From Gammaproteobacteria bacterium (GTDB lineage: Bacteria; Pseudomonadota; Gammaproteobacteria; Steroidobacterales; Steroidobacteraceae), in NCBI GenBank assembly GCA_009923475.1, contig RFTM01000044.1, forward strand, positions 1 through 9,259: DNA of 9,259 nt. Direction: 5' to 3'. Of this stretch, positions 1-6,092 are shown in pieces (positions within the stretch are counted from its first letter, which is position 1; each line of letters opens with the position of its first letter). The position numbers and the translations under genes are program-made. The notes below the pieces were generated by a model. That model did no database searches. It was not told where the DNA came from and worked only from the letters and a program-made list of their open reading frames with translations.

Positions 1-45
1 CGCCGCGCCCGCCTGCGCCGCCGCGCCCGCCTGCGCCGCCGCGCC
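1..45. repeat. 18-bp tandem repeat, 2.5 copies, inside a signal peptide region
   Basis: The unit cgccgcgcccgcctgcgc occurs exactly at 1-18 and 19-36, and its first nine bases recur at 37-45. The period is six codons, so on the minus strand it encodes in-frame AAAQAG repeats in the exported protein that starts at 90. More copies may lie beyond the left edge. Identical copies suggest recent slippage duplication. Confidence 0.85.
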
Positions 46-90
46 GATGGCGAGCAGCGGTGAGGCCGCGATGAAATCCCGTCTGTCCAT
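1..90 (-). CDS. N-terminus of an exported protein with a Tat-like signal peptide (partial)
   Basis: Thirty codons are visible, running off the left edge. The ATG lies at 90-88, with a purine-rich ribosome binding site (GAGGGGAG) about six bases upstream. The protein begins MDRRDFIAASPLLAIG, a twin-arginine-type start (RRDFI, close to the RRxFL consensus) followed by a hydrophobic core. Then comes a low-complexity stretch made of two AAAQAG units and AA. The end of this stretch offers several AxA-like signal peptidase sites. The mature domain is outside the window, so no function can be given. The gene diverges from the acyl-CoA synthetase and shares a 112-bp intergenic region with it. Seen: start, binding site and signal-like sequence. 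Inferred: export by Tat, since with no lysine-rich c-region visible, Sec export is also possible. Confidence 0.7.
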   Translation of the reverse strand, partial: MDRRDFIAASPLLAIGAAAQAGAAAQAGAA

Positions 91-125
91 GTGATGTCTC
101 CCCTCGAAGTTCGTGCAGCCGTCGC

Positions 126-140
126 GGAGCGCTTGGCTCC
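126..140. promoter_or_regulatory. Candidate operator dyad GGAGC-N5-GCTCC
   Basis: This is a perfect 5-bp inverted repeat with a 5-bp spacer in the divergent intergenic region. It lies just upstream of the TATACT element that could serve the acyl-CoA synthetase. No regulator for it is encoded nearby apart from the distant LysR gene. In DNA this GC-rich, short dyads also arise by chance. Confidence 0.25.
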
Positions 141-163
141 CGGCATTAAAGCACAGCTATACT
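133..163 (+). promoter_or_regulatory. Candidate promoter for the acyl-CoA synthetase
   Basis: TATACT at 158-163 matches the -10 consensus at five of six bases and sits in a locally AT-rich patch. The best -35 candidate is TTGGCT at 133-138 (four of six), but the 19-bp spacing is long. Transcription would begin near 170, giving a leader of about 33 bases. The -10 element is convincing and the -35 is weak, so an activator or another sigma factor may be needed. Confidence 0.4.
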
Positions 164-174
164 TTTCCGCAGAC

Positions 175-189
175 AGTCCCGTGAGGACT
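175..189 (+). promoter_or_regulatory. Small inverted repeat in the synthetase leader
   Basis: AGTCC-CGTGA-GGACT is a perfect 5-bp stem with a 5-base loop. It lies directly upstream of the GGGGG ribosome binding site of the gene starting at 203. It could be an operator or a weak leader hairpin affecting ribosome access. Nothing visible decides between these, and chance is possible. Confidence 0.25.
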
Positions 190-202
190 CCTGGGGGCGA
201 CC

Positions 203-1936
203 GTGCGCACGACACCTGCGGACAAGATCCGCGCCTATCGCGACCGCGGCTGGTGGGGCGATGTCCGCATCCACGACATGTTCGACGCGAACGCGCGCGC
301 GCACCCGCAGCGGCCCGCCGTGCTCGATGCCCCCAACCGTCCGGAACTGGTCGGTGGCGCGGCGCTGCGGCTCGATTTCGCGGCCACCGCCGCGCTCGCC
401 GACGCCTACGCGGTCGCCCTGCTCCGGCACGGCCTGCGCGCCGACGACATCCTCGTCACCCAGCTGCCCAACATCGCCGAGTACATCCCGCTCTATGTCG
501 CCGCGCTCAGGCTCGGCGTCATCGTGAGCCCGGTGCCGGTGCAGTTCCGCCGCCACGAGCTCGAGCAGATCGTCCGCCTCACCGGCGCGAAGGCGCTGCT
601 CACCTTCGACACGCTGAAGGGCGCGGACCACATCGGCGCCGCGCTGCAACTGCGCGCCGATCTCGCGGCCGAGGGCGTCCGGTTCGGCGTGCTGAGCCTG
701 CGCAGCGCCTCGACGCTGGCGACGGCGCCCGATGGCGCGATCGCGTTCGAGGCGGCCGTGATGGACGACGCGTCCCGCGCCGAGCTCGCGCGCCATGTCG
801 CCCTGCATCCGGTCGATGCGGACGACATCGCGACGATCTGCTGGACCTCGGGCACCGAAGGCACGCCGAAGGGCGTGCCGCGCTCCCACAACCATTGGCG
901 CGCGATCAGCTTCGCGCACCTGCGCGGCGCGGGCATCCGCGAGGGCGAGGGCCTGCTCAACCCGTTCCCGCTCGTCAACATGGCGGCGCTCGGCGGCTGC
1001 TTCATGAGCTGGATGCACAATGCCGGCACGCTGATCCTGCATCATCCGCTCGACCTGCCGACCTACCTGCGCCAGATCGCCGTGGAGCGTCCCGCCTACG
1101 CGATCGCACCGCCCGCGGTGCTCAACATGCTGCTCAAGAACGAGGCGCTGCTGGCGAGCGTCGACCTGTCGTCCCTGCGCTGCATCGGATCCGGATCGGC
1201 GCCGCTCGACCCGGAGATGATCCAGGGCTACCACGACCGCTTCGGCATCGAGATCTGCAACAACTTCGGCTCCAACGAGGGCGTCTCGCTGCTCAGCAAC
1301 GCCGACAACGCCCGCGACCCCGTGCACCGCGCGCGCTGGTTCCCGCGCTACGGCCGAGACGAGATCGCATGGGAGACGCCGCCGCCGGTCGCCCTCCTGA
1401 CCCGCGTGGTCGACCCCGACAGCGGCGGCGAGATCCTCGCGCCCGGGCATCCGGGCGAGCTGCAGATCACGGGCCCGACGGTGTTCGACGGCTACTTCAA
1501 GGCGCCGCACATCAACGCTGCCGCGTTCACCGCCGACGGCTGGTTCCGGACCGGGGACCTCTTCGAGATCTGCGGCGATGACGGCGACGGCCCGCCCCGC
1601 TTCTACCGCTTCGTCGGCCGTCTCAAGCAGATCATCATCCGCGGCGGGATGAAGGTCGCGCCCGAGGAGCTCGACAACGTGCTGTCGCAGATGCCGACGG
1701 TGCTCGAGGGCGCGGTGTGCGGTTACCGCGACGCGATCATGGGCGAGCGGATCTGCGCCGTGGTGGTGCCGCGGCCCGGCGCCGAGGTCAGCCTGGAGTC
1801 GGTCGCCGCGCATTTCGCGGCGGCCGGGCTCGCGGTGTTCAAGAGCCCGGAGCGGCTGCGCATCGTCGCGCAGCTGCCGCGCAACAGCGTCGGCAAGGTG
1901 CTGCGCGGCGAGCTCACCAAGCTCGCCGAGGCCTGA
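203..1936 (+). CDS. Acyl-CoA synthetase, AMP-forming (ANL superfamily)
   Basis: This 577-residue enzyme should activate a carboxylic acid to its acyl-adenylate and then to the CoA thioester, in the cytoplasm. The family motifs appear in order: phosphate-binding loop TSGTEGTPKG (215-224), NFGSNEG (354-360), TGD (450-452), the hinge motif GRLKQIIIRGG (472-482) and the C-terminal catalytic lysine K565 in NSVGKVLRGEL. The N-terminus (YRDRGWWGD, then DMFDANARAHPQRPA) resembles cyclohexanecarboxylate-CoA ligases and 2,3-dihydroxybenzoate-AMP ligases, so an alicyclic, aromatic or medium-chain acid is likelier than acetate. The phosphate loop has Glu219 where many relatives have Thr. The GTG start at 203 follows a GGGGG site by about six bases; the GTG at 181 is out of frame. 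No carrier-protein domain is attached. The gene converges on an MFS/thiolase pair that may act on the same substrate. Enzyme class is sure; substrate is not. Confidence 0.95.
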   Translation: MRTTPADKIRAYRDRGWWGDVRIHDMFDANARAHPQRPAVLDAPNRPELVGGAALRLDFAATAALADAYAVALLRHGLRADDILVTQLPNIAEYIPLYVAALRLGVIVSPVPVQFRRHELEQIVRLTGAKALLTFDTLKGADHIGAALQLRADLAAEGVRFGVLSLRSASTLATAPDGAIAFEAAVMDDASRAELARHVALHPVDADDIATICWTSGTEGTPKGVPRSHNHWRAISFAHLRGAGIREGEGLLNPFPLVNMAALGGCFMSWMHNAGTLILHHPLDLPTYLRQIAVERPAYAIAPPAVLNMLLKNEALLASVDLSSLRCIGSGSAPLDPEMIQGYHDRFGIEICNNFGSNEGVSLLSNADNARDPVHRARWFPRYGRDEIAWETPPPVALLTRVVDPDSGGEILAPGHPGELQITGPTVFDGYFKAPHINAAAFTADGWFRTGDLFEICGDDGDGPPRFYRFVGRLKQIIIRGGMKVAPEELDNVLSQMPTVLEGAVCGYRDAIMGERICAVVVPRPGAEVSLESVAAHFAAAGLAVFKSPERLRIVAQLPRNSVGKVLRGELTKLAEA

Positions 1937-1945
1937 CCTGCGACG

Positions 1946-1972
1946 GCGCGATCGGCGCGGGACCGACCGCGC
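1946..1972. terminator. Hairpin between convergent genes
   Basis: GCGCG-a-TCGG (1946-1955) pairs with CCGA-c-CGCGC (1963-1972), giving nine base pairs, one internal mismatch and a 7-base loop. It nearly fills the 36-bp gap between the stop of the synthetase and the stop of the MFS gene, so it could stop transcription from both sides. No T-run follows on either strand, so it is not a canonical intrinsic terminator. Confidence 0.4.
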
Positions 1973-3343
1973 TCAGCGCCAGGCGCGCGCCACGGCGACC
2001 GCGTCCCGGTAGCCCGCGCGGCTCGCCTGCAGCATCAGCGCCGACGCCAACGTCGCGACCGCGCCGACGATGGCGAGCGCCACGCCGATCTTCCCGGGAC
2101 CTCCCAGCACATGGTCGCTCACGGCGGCGACCAGGCTCGGCCCGATGCCGAGCGACATCATGGTGCCGATCAGGAAATAGGCGGCGACGATCTGGCCGCG
2201 CAGCTGGTTCGGCACCACCGACTGCAACGAGGTGCCCGGCAGCCCGTTCAGCATCCCGAACAGCAGGCTCACCACCGCCAGCGACACCAGCACCCCGCGC
2301 GCATCAGGCAACAGCGGCGTGACGAGGACGAGCGGCACCAGCGCGAGCATCGTCCCGATGGCGACCAGCACCGGCGCGTCGACGCGACCGCGCGCGAGCA
2401 ACCGGTCCGAGATCCACCCGCCGAGGTAGACGCCGGGCACAGAGGTGCAGAGCAGGATCAGGCCGTAGGCGACGCCGATGTCGCCGGCGCTCCAGCCGTG
2501 CACGCGTATGAAGACCGCCGGGATCCAGACGAGGTAGGAGATGCCGGCGATGCCGAACACCGAGAACCCGAGGAAGAGCAGCAGGAAAAGCCTGCGGCGC
2601 GCGCCGATGAACGGCAACAGCGCGGTGTCGGATCCCTGCGGCGCGAGGCCGCGGCGCAGCGGTTCGCGCACCAGCAGGAAGAGCAGCGCGATCGGGATGC
2701 CGGGCAAGCCGACCGCGAAGAACACCAACTGCCACGGCTCGAGCGTGCCGACGACCGGCAAGGTCACCTGCCCGAGGTGCGTGGTGGCCTCGATCACCTG
2801 GCCGCCGATGATGAGCGCGAGCCCCGAGCCGAGATACGGCCCCATGGCATAGGCGCTGATCGCGCGCGCACGGCGCTCGGGAGGGAAATGGTCGGAGATC
2901 AGCGAATAGGCGGCAGGCGACAGCGCCGCCTCGCCGATGCCCACGCCCATGCGCATGATGAACAGCGCGAGGAAGCTGGTCGCGAGACCGCAAAGCGCCG
3001 TCATCAGGCTCCAGGCGACCATGCCGACGATGATGAGCATGCGCCGGCTCATGCGGTCGGCGACCCAGCCGAGCGGCAGGCCCATGACGCTGTAGAAGAT
3101 GGAGAACGCGAGGCCCGCGAGCAGGCTGAACTGCGTGTCCGAGATGCCGAGGTCGGCGCGGATCGGTTCGACGAGCAGGCTCATGATCTGCCGGTCGATG
3201 AAGGAACTGGTGTAGGCGACCATCAGCAGCCCGACCACGAGCCAAGCGCGCAGGGGGCTCGGCCACGGCGTCCCGGCGGACGGTGTCGCAGGCACCGATA
3301 CGGGCACGGGTGCGGGCGCGGCCCCCGGCGGAGGCGCGCTCAC
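1973..3343 (-). CDS. MFS transporter, spinster-like
   Basis: This 456-residue inner-membrane carrier has about twelve hydrophobic segments. After a Pro/Ala-rich cytoplasmic N-terminus (about residues 1-30), the first helix runs into SSFIDRQIMSLLVEPIRADLGISDTQ, split here for clarity as SSFIDRQIM (46-54), EPIRADLG (59-66) and SDTQ (68-71), which is typical of spinster-like MFS proteins. The loop motif GWVADRMSRR (92-101) fits MFS motif A, GxxxDRxxRR. A second, weaker copy, GGWISDRLLARGR (308-320), marks the C-terminal half. The reading frame stays open far upstream, but only from 3343 is the protein MFS-like. A GTG there overlaps the thiolase stop (GTGA), suggesting translational coupling. The substrate is unknown; the adjacent thiolase and the facing acyl-CoA synthetase suggest an organic acid that is degraded as a CoA ester. 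That link is inference. Confidence 0.92.
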   Translation of the reverse strand: MSAPPPGAAPAPVPVSVPATPSAGTPWPSPLRAWLVVGLLMVAYTSSFIDRQIMSLLVEPIRADLGISDTQFSLLAGLAFSIFYSVMGLPLGWVADRMSRRMLIIVGMVAWSLMTALCGLATSFLALFIMRMGVGIGEAALSPAAYSLISDHFPPERRARAISAYAMGPYLGSGLALIIGGQVIEATTHLGQVTLPVVGTLEPWQLVFFAVGLPGIPIALLFLLVREPLRRGLAPQGSDTALLPFIGARRRLFLLLFLGFSVFGIAGISYLVWIPAVFIRVHGWSAGDIGVAYGLILLCTSVPGVYLGGWISDRLLARGRVDAPVLVAIGTMLALVPLVLVTPLLPDARGVLVSLAVVSLLFGMLNGLPGTSLQSVVPNQLRGQIVAAYFLIGTMMSLGIGPSLVAAVSDHVLGGPGKIGVALAIVGAVATLASALMLQASRAGYRDAVAVARAWR

Positions 3344-4500
3344 GGCGCGAGGCGCTCGACGACCATCGCCGCGCCGACGCCGCCGGCGCCGGTGCAGGCC
3401 ACGAGGCCGTAGCGGCCGCCGCATTCGTCCAAGGCGTCGAGCAGGCTCGAGAGCAGGATCGCGCCTGAAGCCCCCATCGGATGCCCCTTGGCCATGTGGC
3501 CGCCGGCGACGTTGACCTTGTCGAGGTCGACCGCGTGGTCGCGCAGGAAGATGGCGAGGGTGACCGCGAACGACTCCATGAACTCGATGCGGTCCATGTC
3601 GCCGAGCGCCAGACCGGCGCGGCGCAGGGCCGCGTGCATCGCCGTGATGCCGGCGAGCAGCGAGGCGTGCGGGTCGCCGCCGGCATCGGCGTAGCCGAGG
3701 ATGCGCGCGCGGGGCGGGCGCCCCGGCGCGGCGTCGGGCGTGCCCGACACCAGCACCAGGCCTGCGCCGTCGCAGACCGGCGGCGCATGCGCGATGGTAT
3801 GGCGATGGTCGATGGGACCTTCGAGGGCATCGGCATACTGCGCCGCGAGCGCCGCGAACCCCGGTTGCATCGCCGCCAAGGAGCCGGCCGTGGTCTGCGG
3901 ACGGATGCATTCATCGAGCGCAAGCCCGCCGATCGCCACGCGCGAGGCCGAGAACGCGGGCCGCGACTCGGCCGCCGCGGCGCGCTGCTGCGAGAGCAGC
4001 GCGAGCCGGTCGAGCTCCGCGCGGGGGATGCCCTGCGACTCGGCGAGGCGGTCGGCGGCGAGCACCACCGGGACGTAGCGCGAACGCTTCGGGAAGGACG
4101 CGTCGGTGTAATACGCGGCCTTGTCGGCCATGAACGGCACGCGCGACATCATCTCGACGCCGCCGGCGAGCGCCGACGCGGAGCGGCCCGCGACCTGCAG
4201 CGCCGCGAGCCCGGTGGCGGTGAGGCCGGAGACGCAGTAGTTGTTCAGGGTGAGCGCGACCGCGTTGTCGTCGAGGCCCGCGTGGAGCTTCGAGACGAGG
4301 GCGATGTGGCCGCCCTGGTCGCCGATCTGCCCGACGCAGCCGAGCGTCAGCGACTCCGCGGCCCGCGGCGCGCCGCCGCGCGCCTCGAGGGCATCCACCA
4401 AGCCGCCGACGAGCTGCTGCGGCTTCTGCGCCGCAAGACCCCCGTCCGGTCGCGCCTTGCCGCGCGGCGTGCGCACGGCGTCGAGTATCCAAGCCTGCAT
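3340..4500 (-). CDS. Thiolase family protein (acetyl-CoA acyltransferase-like)
   Basis: This 386-residue protein has the length and fold signatures of the thiolase II family, which cleaves 3-ketoacyl-CoA or condenses acyl-CoAs in the cytoplasm. The nucleophilic cysteine is C89 in NNYCVSGLTA, and GGVEMMSRVP (113-122) matches the following block. The catalytic histidine is H340 in GHPMGASGA, and the second cysteine is C369 in CTGAGGVGAAMVVER near the C-terminus. The block usually read as NEAFA is MESFA here (308-312), so the normal Asn or His that holds the catalytic water is Met. Such variants exist in poorly characterised thiolases, so the reaction may not be the classical one. The ATG at 4500 has GAGGGGG about six bases upstream. 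The stop overlaps the MFS start by four bases. A LysR gene ends 76 bp upstream on the same strand. Confidence 0.93.
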   Translation of the reverse strand: MQAWILDAVRTPRGKARPDGGLAAQKPQQLVGGLVDALEARGGAPRAAESLTLGCVGQIGDQGGHIALVSKLHAGLDDNAVALTLNNYCVSGLTATGLAALQVAGRSASALAGGVEMMSRVPFMADKAAYYTDASFPKRSRYVPVVLAADRLAESQGIPRAELDRLALLSQQRAAAAESRPAFSASRVAIGGLALDECIRPQTTAGSLAAMQPGFAALAAQYADALEGPIDHRHTIAHAPPVCDGAGLVLVSGTPDAAPGRPPRARILGYADAGGDPHASLLAGITAMHAALRRAGLALGDMDRIEFMESFAVTLAIFLRDHAVDLDKVNVAGGHMAKGHPMGASGAILLSSLLDALDECGGRYGLVACTGAGGVGAAMVVERLAP

Positions 4501-4576
4501 CGGAACCCCCTCATCAAGCCCACCGGCAGTGTGCCGTGCCGCGTCGACGCAGGGAAGCGGGTCGTGGAGGGCAGGT

Positions 4577-5470
4577 TCATCGCGCCGCGGCGTCGCCGGT
4601 CGGCTGCAACAGCGACTTGATGAGCGGATTGGCGAAGCGCCGGGTGGCGGTGACGGCGTAGAACGTCTCGCGCAGACCCTCGACCCGCGCGCGCCGCACG
4701 AGCGTGCCGCGCTCCAGCTCGTCGCGCACCACCACCGGCGGCACCAGCGCCACGCCCGGGGTCTCGCGCGCGATGAGGCGCAGCATCGCCATGTCGTCGA
4801 CCTCGGCCGCGACGACGGGACGGATGCCGGCTTGCTCCATCAGCGTGTCGAAGGCCTCGCGCAGGCTGCTGCCCGCGCCCGGCAGGACGATCGGCACCTC
4901 GCGCAGGTCCTCGGGGAAGCGGAACGCGCGGCGCGCGCGCGTCGGCTTGCCGACCAGCGCCGCCTCCTGTTCGCCGACCTTGTGCACCCGCCAAGGCAGG
5001 CCGCCGTCGCGCGGCACGGCGCCGTTGGTGAGCACGACATCGAGCGAATGCGCGGCGAGATGGGGCAGCAGCTCGCGCAGCGTGCCCGAGTGCAGCACCA
5101 GCTCGACGTCGTCGCGGCCGAGCAGCGGGCGCAGCCAGCCGAGCTGGAAGTTGCGCGACAGCGTGGCGACGGCGCCGATGCGCACCACCGCGCGGCCCGG
5201 GCGCGCCGCGCCCTTCAGCGTGCTGACGAGCTCCTCGCCGGTGCGGAAGATGGCGTCGGCGTATTCGAGCGCGATGCGCCCGGCCTCGGTGAGGTCGATG
5301 CGGCGGTTGTGGCGCTCGAACAGCGGCTGCCCGAGGCGCTCCTCCAGTTGCCGGAGCTGCACCGACAGCGCGGAGGGCGAGACATGCAGCCGCGCGGCGG
5401 CGCGCGTCAGGCTGCGCTCGTGGGCGATGGCGCGGAAGTAGCGCAGGTGGTGGTAGTTCAGGACGGCCAT
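4577..5470 (-). CDS. LysR-type regulator, NhaR-like
   Basis: This 297-residue transcription factor has an N-terminal winged helix-turn-helix at about residues 5-64. Its recognition part is SLTRAAARLHVSPSALSVQLRQLE, in pieces SLTRAAARLHV (20-30) and SPSALSVQLRQLE (31-43), followed by LGQPLFERHNRRIDLTEAG (46-64). A linker helix and a periplasmic-binding-like effector domain run to the C-terminus. The opening LNYHHLRYF and the stretch ALEYADAIF (67-75) with ELVSTLKG (80-87) resemble NhaR, the LysR-family activator of sodium/proton antiport genes. It diverges from the iota carbonic anhydrase/sbtA pair across a dyad-rich gap, so it probably controls that pair and itself. It may also be read through into the thiolase gene. 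No ribosome binding site precedes its ATG (see the promoter entry). The effector is unknown; sodium or bicarbonate status is a guess. Confidence 0.93.
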   Translation of the reverse strand: MAVLNYHHLRYFRAIAHERSLTRAAARLHVSPSALSVQLRQLEERLGQPLFERHNRRIDLTEAGRIALEYADAIFRTGEELVSTLKGAARPGRAVVRIGAVATLSRNFQLGWLRPLLGRDDVELVLHSGTLRELLPHLAAHSLDVVLTNGAVPRDGGLPWRVHKVGEQEAALVGKPTRARRAFRFPEDLREVPIVLPGAGSSLREAFDTLMEQAGIRPVVAAEVDDMAMLRLIARETPGVALVPPVVVRDELERGTLVRRARVEGLRETFYAVTATRRFANPLIKSLLQPTGDAAAR

Positions 5471-5476
5471 GGTTCG

Positions 5477-5504
5477 ATTTTAATAAACAGAACGATATTG
5501 TCCA
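5477..5504 (-). promoter_or_regulatory. Candidate promoter of the LysR gene, giving a leaderless mRNA
   Basis: On the minus strand, TGGACA (5504-5499, five of six to the -35 consensus) is followed after 16 bp by TAAAAT (5482-5477, five of six to the -10 consensus). Transcription would begin about seven bases on, at or next to the A of the LysR ATG (5470). No Shine-Dalgarno sequence precedes that ATG, which agrees with a leaderless transcript. The -35 box lies inside the dyad elements, so a bound regulator would cover it, as in LysR autorepression. Confidence 0.5.
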
Positions 5505-5519
5505 ATATTTGAATTGGAC
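5495..5519. promoter_or_regulatory. Nested dyads, likely LysR binding site
   Basis: Two perfect inverted repeats overlap and share one half-site. ATATTG-tc-CAATAT spans 5495-5508, and GTCCAAT-N6-ATTGGAC spans 5500-5519. Together they give three ATTG/CAAT half-sites in about 25 bp. They lie in the AT-rich gap between the divergent LysR and carbonic anhydrase genes, where LysR-family proteins normally bind. The site overlaps the LysR -35 box and lies 72 bp or more upstream of the carbonic anhydrase ATG. I could not identify a good sigma-70 promoter for the plus-strand genes, which fits dependence on an activator. Confidence 0.6.
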
Positions 5520-5591
5520 GCTGCATGGCCCGCTCCGTAACCTGCCCCCGTCGGAACCCTCCACCCTGGAACTTCCCGCAAGGAGCACCCC

Positions 5592-6083
5592 ATGAAGAAC
5601 CGCATCCCCGCCGCCCTCGCCCTGCCGGCCGTCGCCCTGATGGCGATCGCCGCGCACCCCGCCGAAGCCAAGGCCGTCAAGGCCCACACCGAGGCCTGCC
5701 ACGCCACCAGCGACGCCGAGATCGCCCGCCAGTTCGACCGCTGGAACTCCGCGCTCGCCACCCTCGACCCGGACAAGGTCGTCGCCCGCTACGCGCCCGA
5801 GTCGATCCTGCTGCCGACCGTGTCCAACACGCCGCGCACCACCCCCGAGCTGCGCAAGGACTACTTCACGATGTTCCTGAAGTCGAAGCCGCAGGGCGTG
5901 ATCGACTCGCGGCTGATCCAGGTCGGCTGCAACTCAGCCATCGACGCCGGCATCTACACCTTCACCTTCGGCGACGGCCGCAAGGTGCAGGCGCGCTACA
6001 CCTTCACCTACGGCTGGAACGGCAAGGACTGGCTGATCACGAGCCACCACTCGTCGGCGATGCCCGAGCAGCCGGCGAAGTAA
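5592..6083 (+). CDS. Periplasmic iota-class carbonic anhydrase-like protein (CaMKII-AD/NTF2-like fold)
   Basis: This 163-residue protein has a Sec signal peptide with a hydrophobic core (about 7-21) and probable cleavage after AEA at residue 26. The rest is one small SnoaL/NTF2-like domain, starting at DAEIARQFDRWNSAL (41-55). Features I associate with iota carbonic anhydrases (COG4337) are LLPTVSN (73-79), the GCN at 112-114, GIYTFTF (120-126), ARYTFTY (134-140) and above all HHSS (152-155) before AMPE. Known members interconvert CO2 and bicarbonate, some without a metal, using Thr, Tyr, His and Ser side chains of these strands. Two cysteines, C36 and C113, could form a periplasmic disulfide. 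AAGGAG at 5580-5585 is an ideal binding site for the ATG at 5592. The sbtA gene follows after 9 bp, so the two are co-transcribed. A database tool may label it only a DUF4440 or SgcJ-like protein. Family confidence is good; activity is inferred. Confidence 0.85.
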   Translation: MKNRIPAALALPAVALMAIAAHPAEAKAVKAHTEACHATSDAEIARQFDRWNSALATLDPDKVVARYAPESILLPTVSNTPRTTPELRKDYFTMFLKSKPQGVIDSRLIQVGCNSAIDAGIYTFTFGDGRKVQARYTFTYGWNGKDWLITSHHSSAMPEQPAK

Positions 6084-6092
6084 GGGAGCACC

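Noticed and set aside
146..1813. 555-codon open frame antisense to the acyl-CoA synthetase, and similar long open frames elsewhere
   Set aside because: The translation is Arg/Ala/Asp-rich with no domain-like motifs. It lies opposite a gene with a full set of ANL motifs, and GC-rich DNA makes such frames routinely.
2111..3412. 433-codon plus-strand open frame over the MFS gene
   Set aside because: It is a charged, low-complexity shadow of a twelve-helix membrane protein on the other strand, with no recognisable motif.
3344..3910. N-terminal extension of the MFS frame upstream of the GTG at 3343
   Set aside because: It is Arg-rich, out of frame with and wholly inside the thiolase gene, and not membrane-like. 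The GTGA overlap explains the real start.
4524..4536. CGGCA-GTG-TGCCG hairpin between the LysR and thiolase genes
   Set aside because: It has only five base pairs and no T-run. It is too weak to call a terminator, and the two genes may be co-transcribed.
5592..6083. Polyketide cyclase, ketosteroid isomerase or other enzyme of the SnoaL/NTF2 fold
   Set aside because: The same fold is used, but the signal peptide, the HHSS block, the YTFTF and ARYTFTY strands and the sbtA neighbour point to the iota carbonic anhydrase group.
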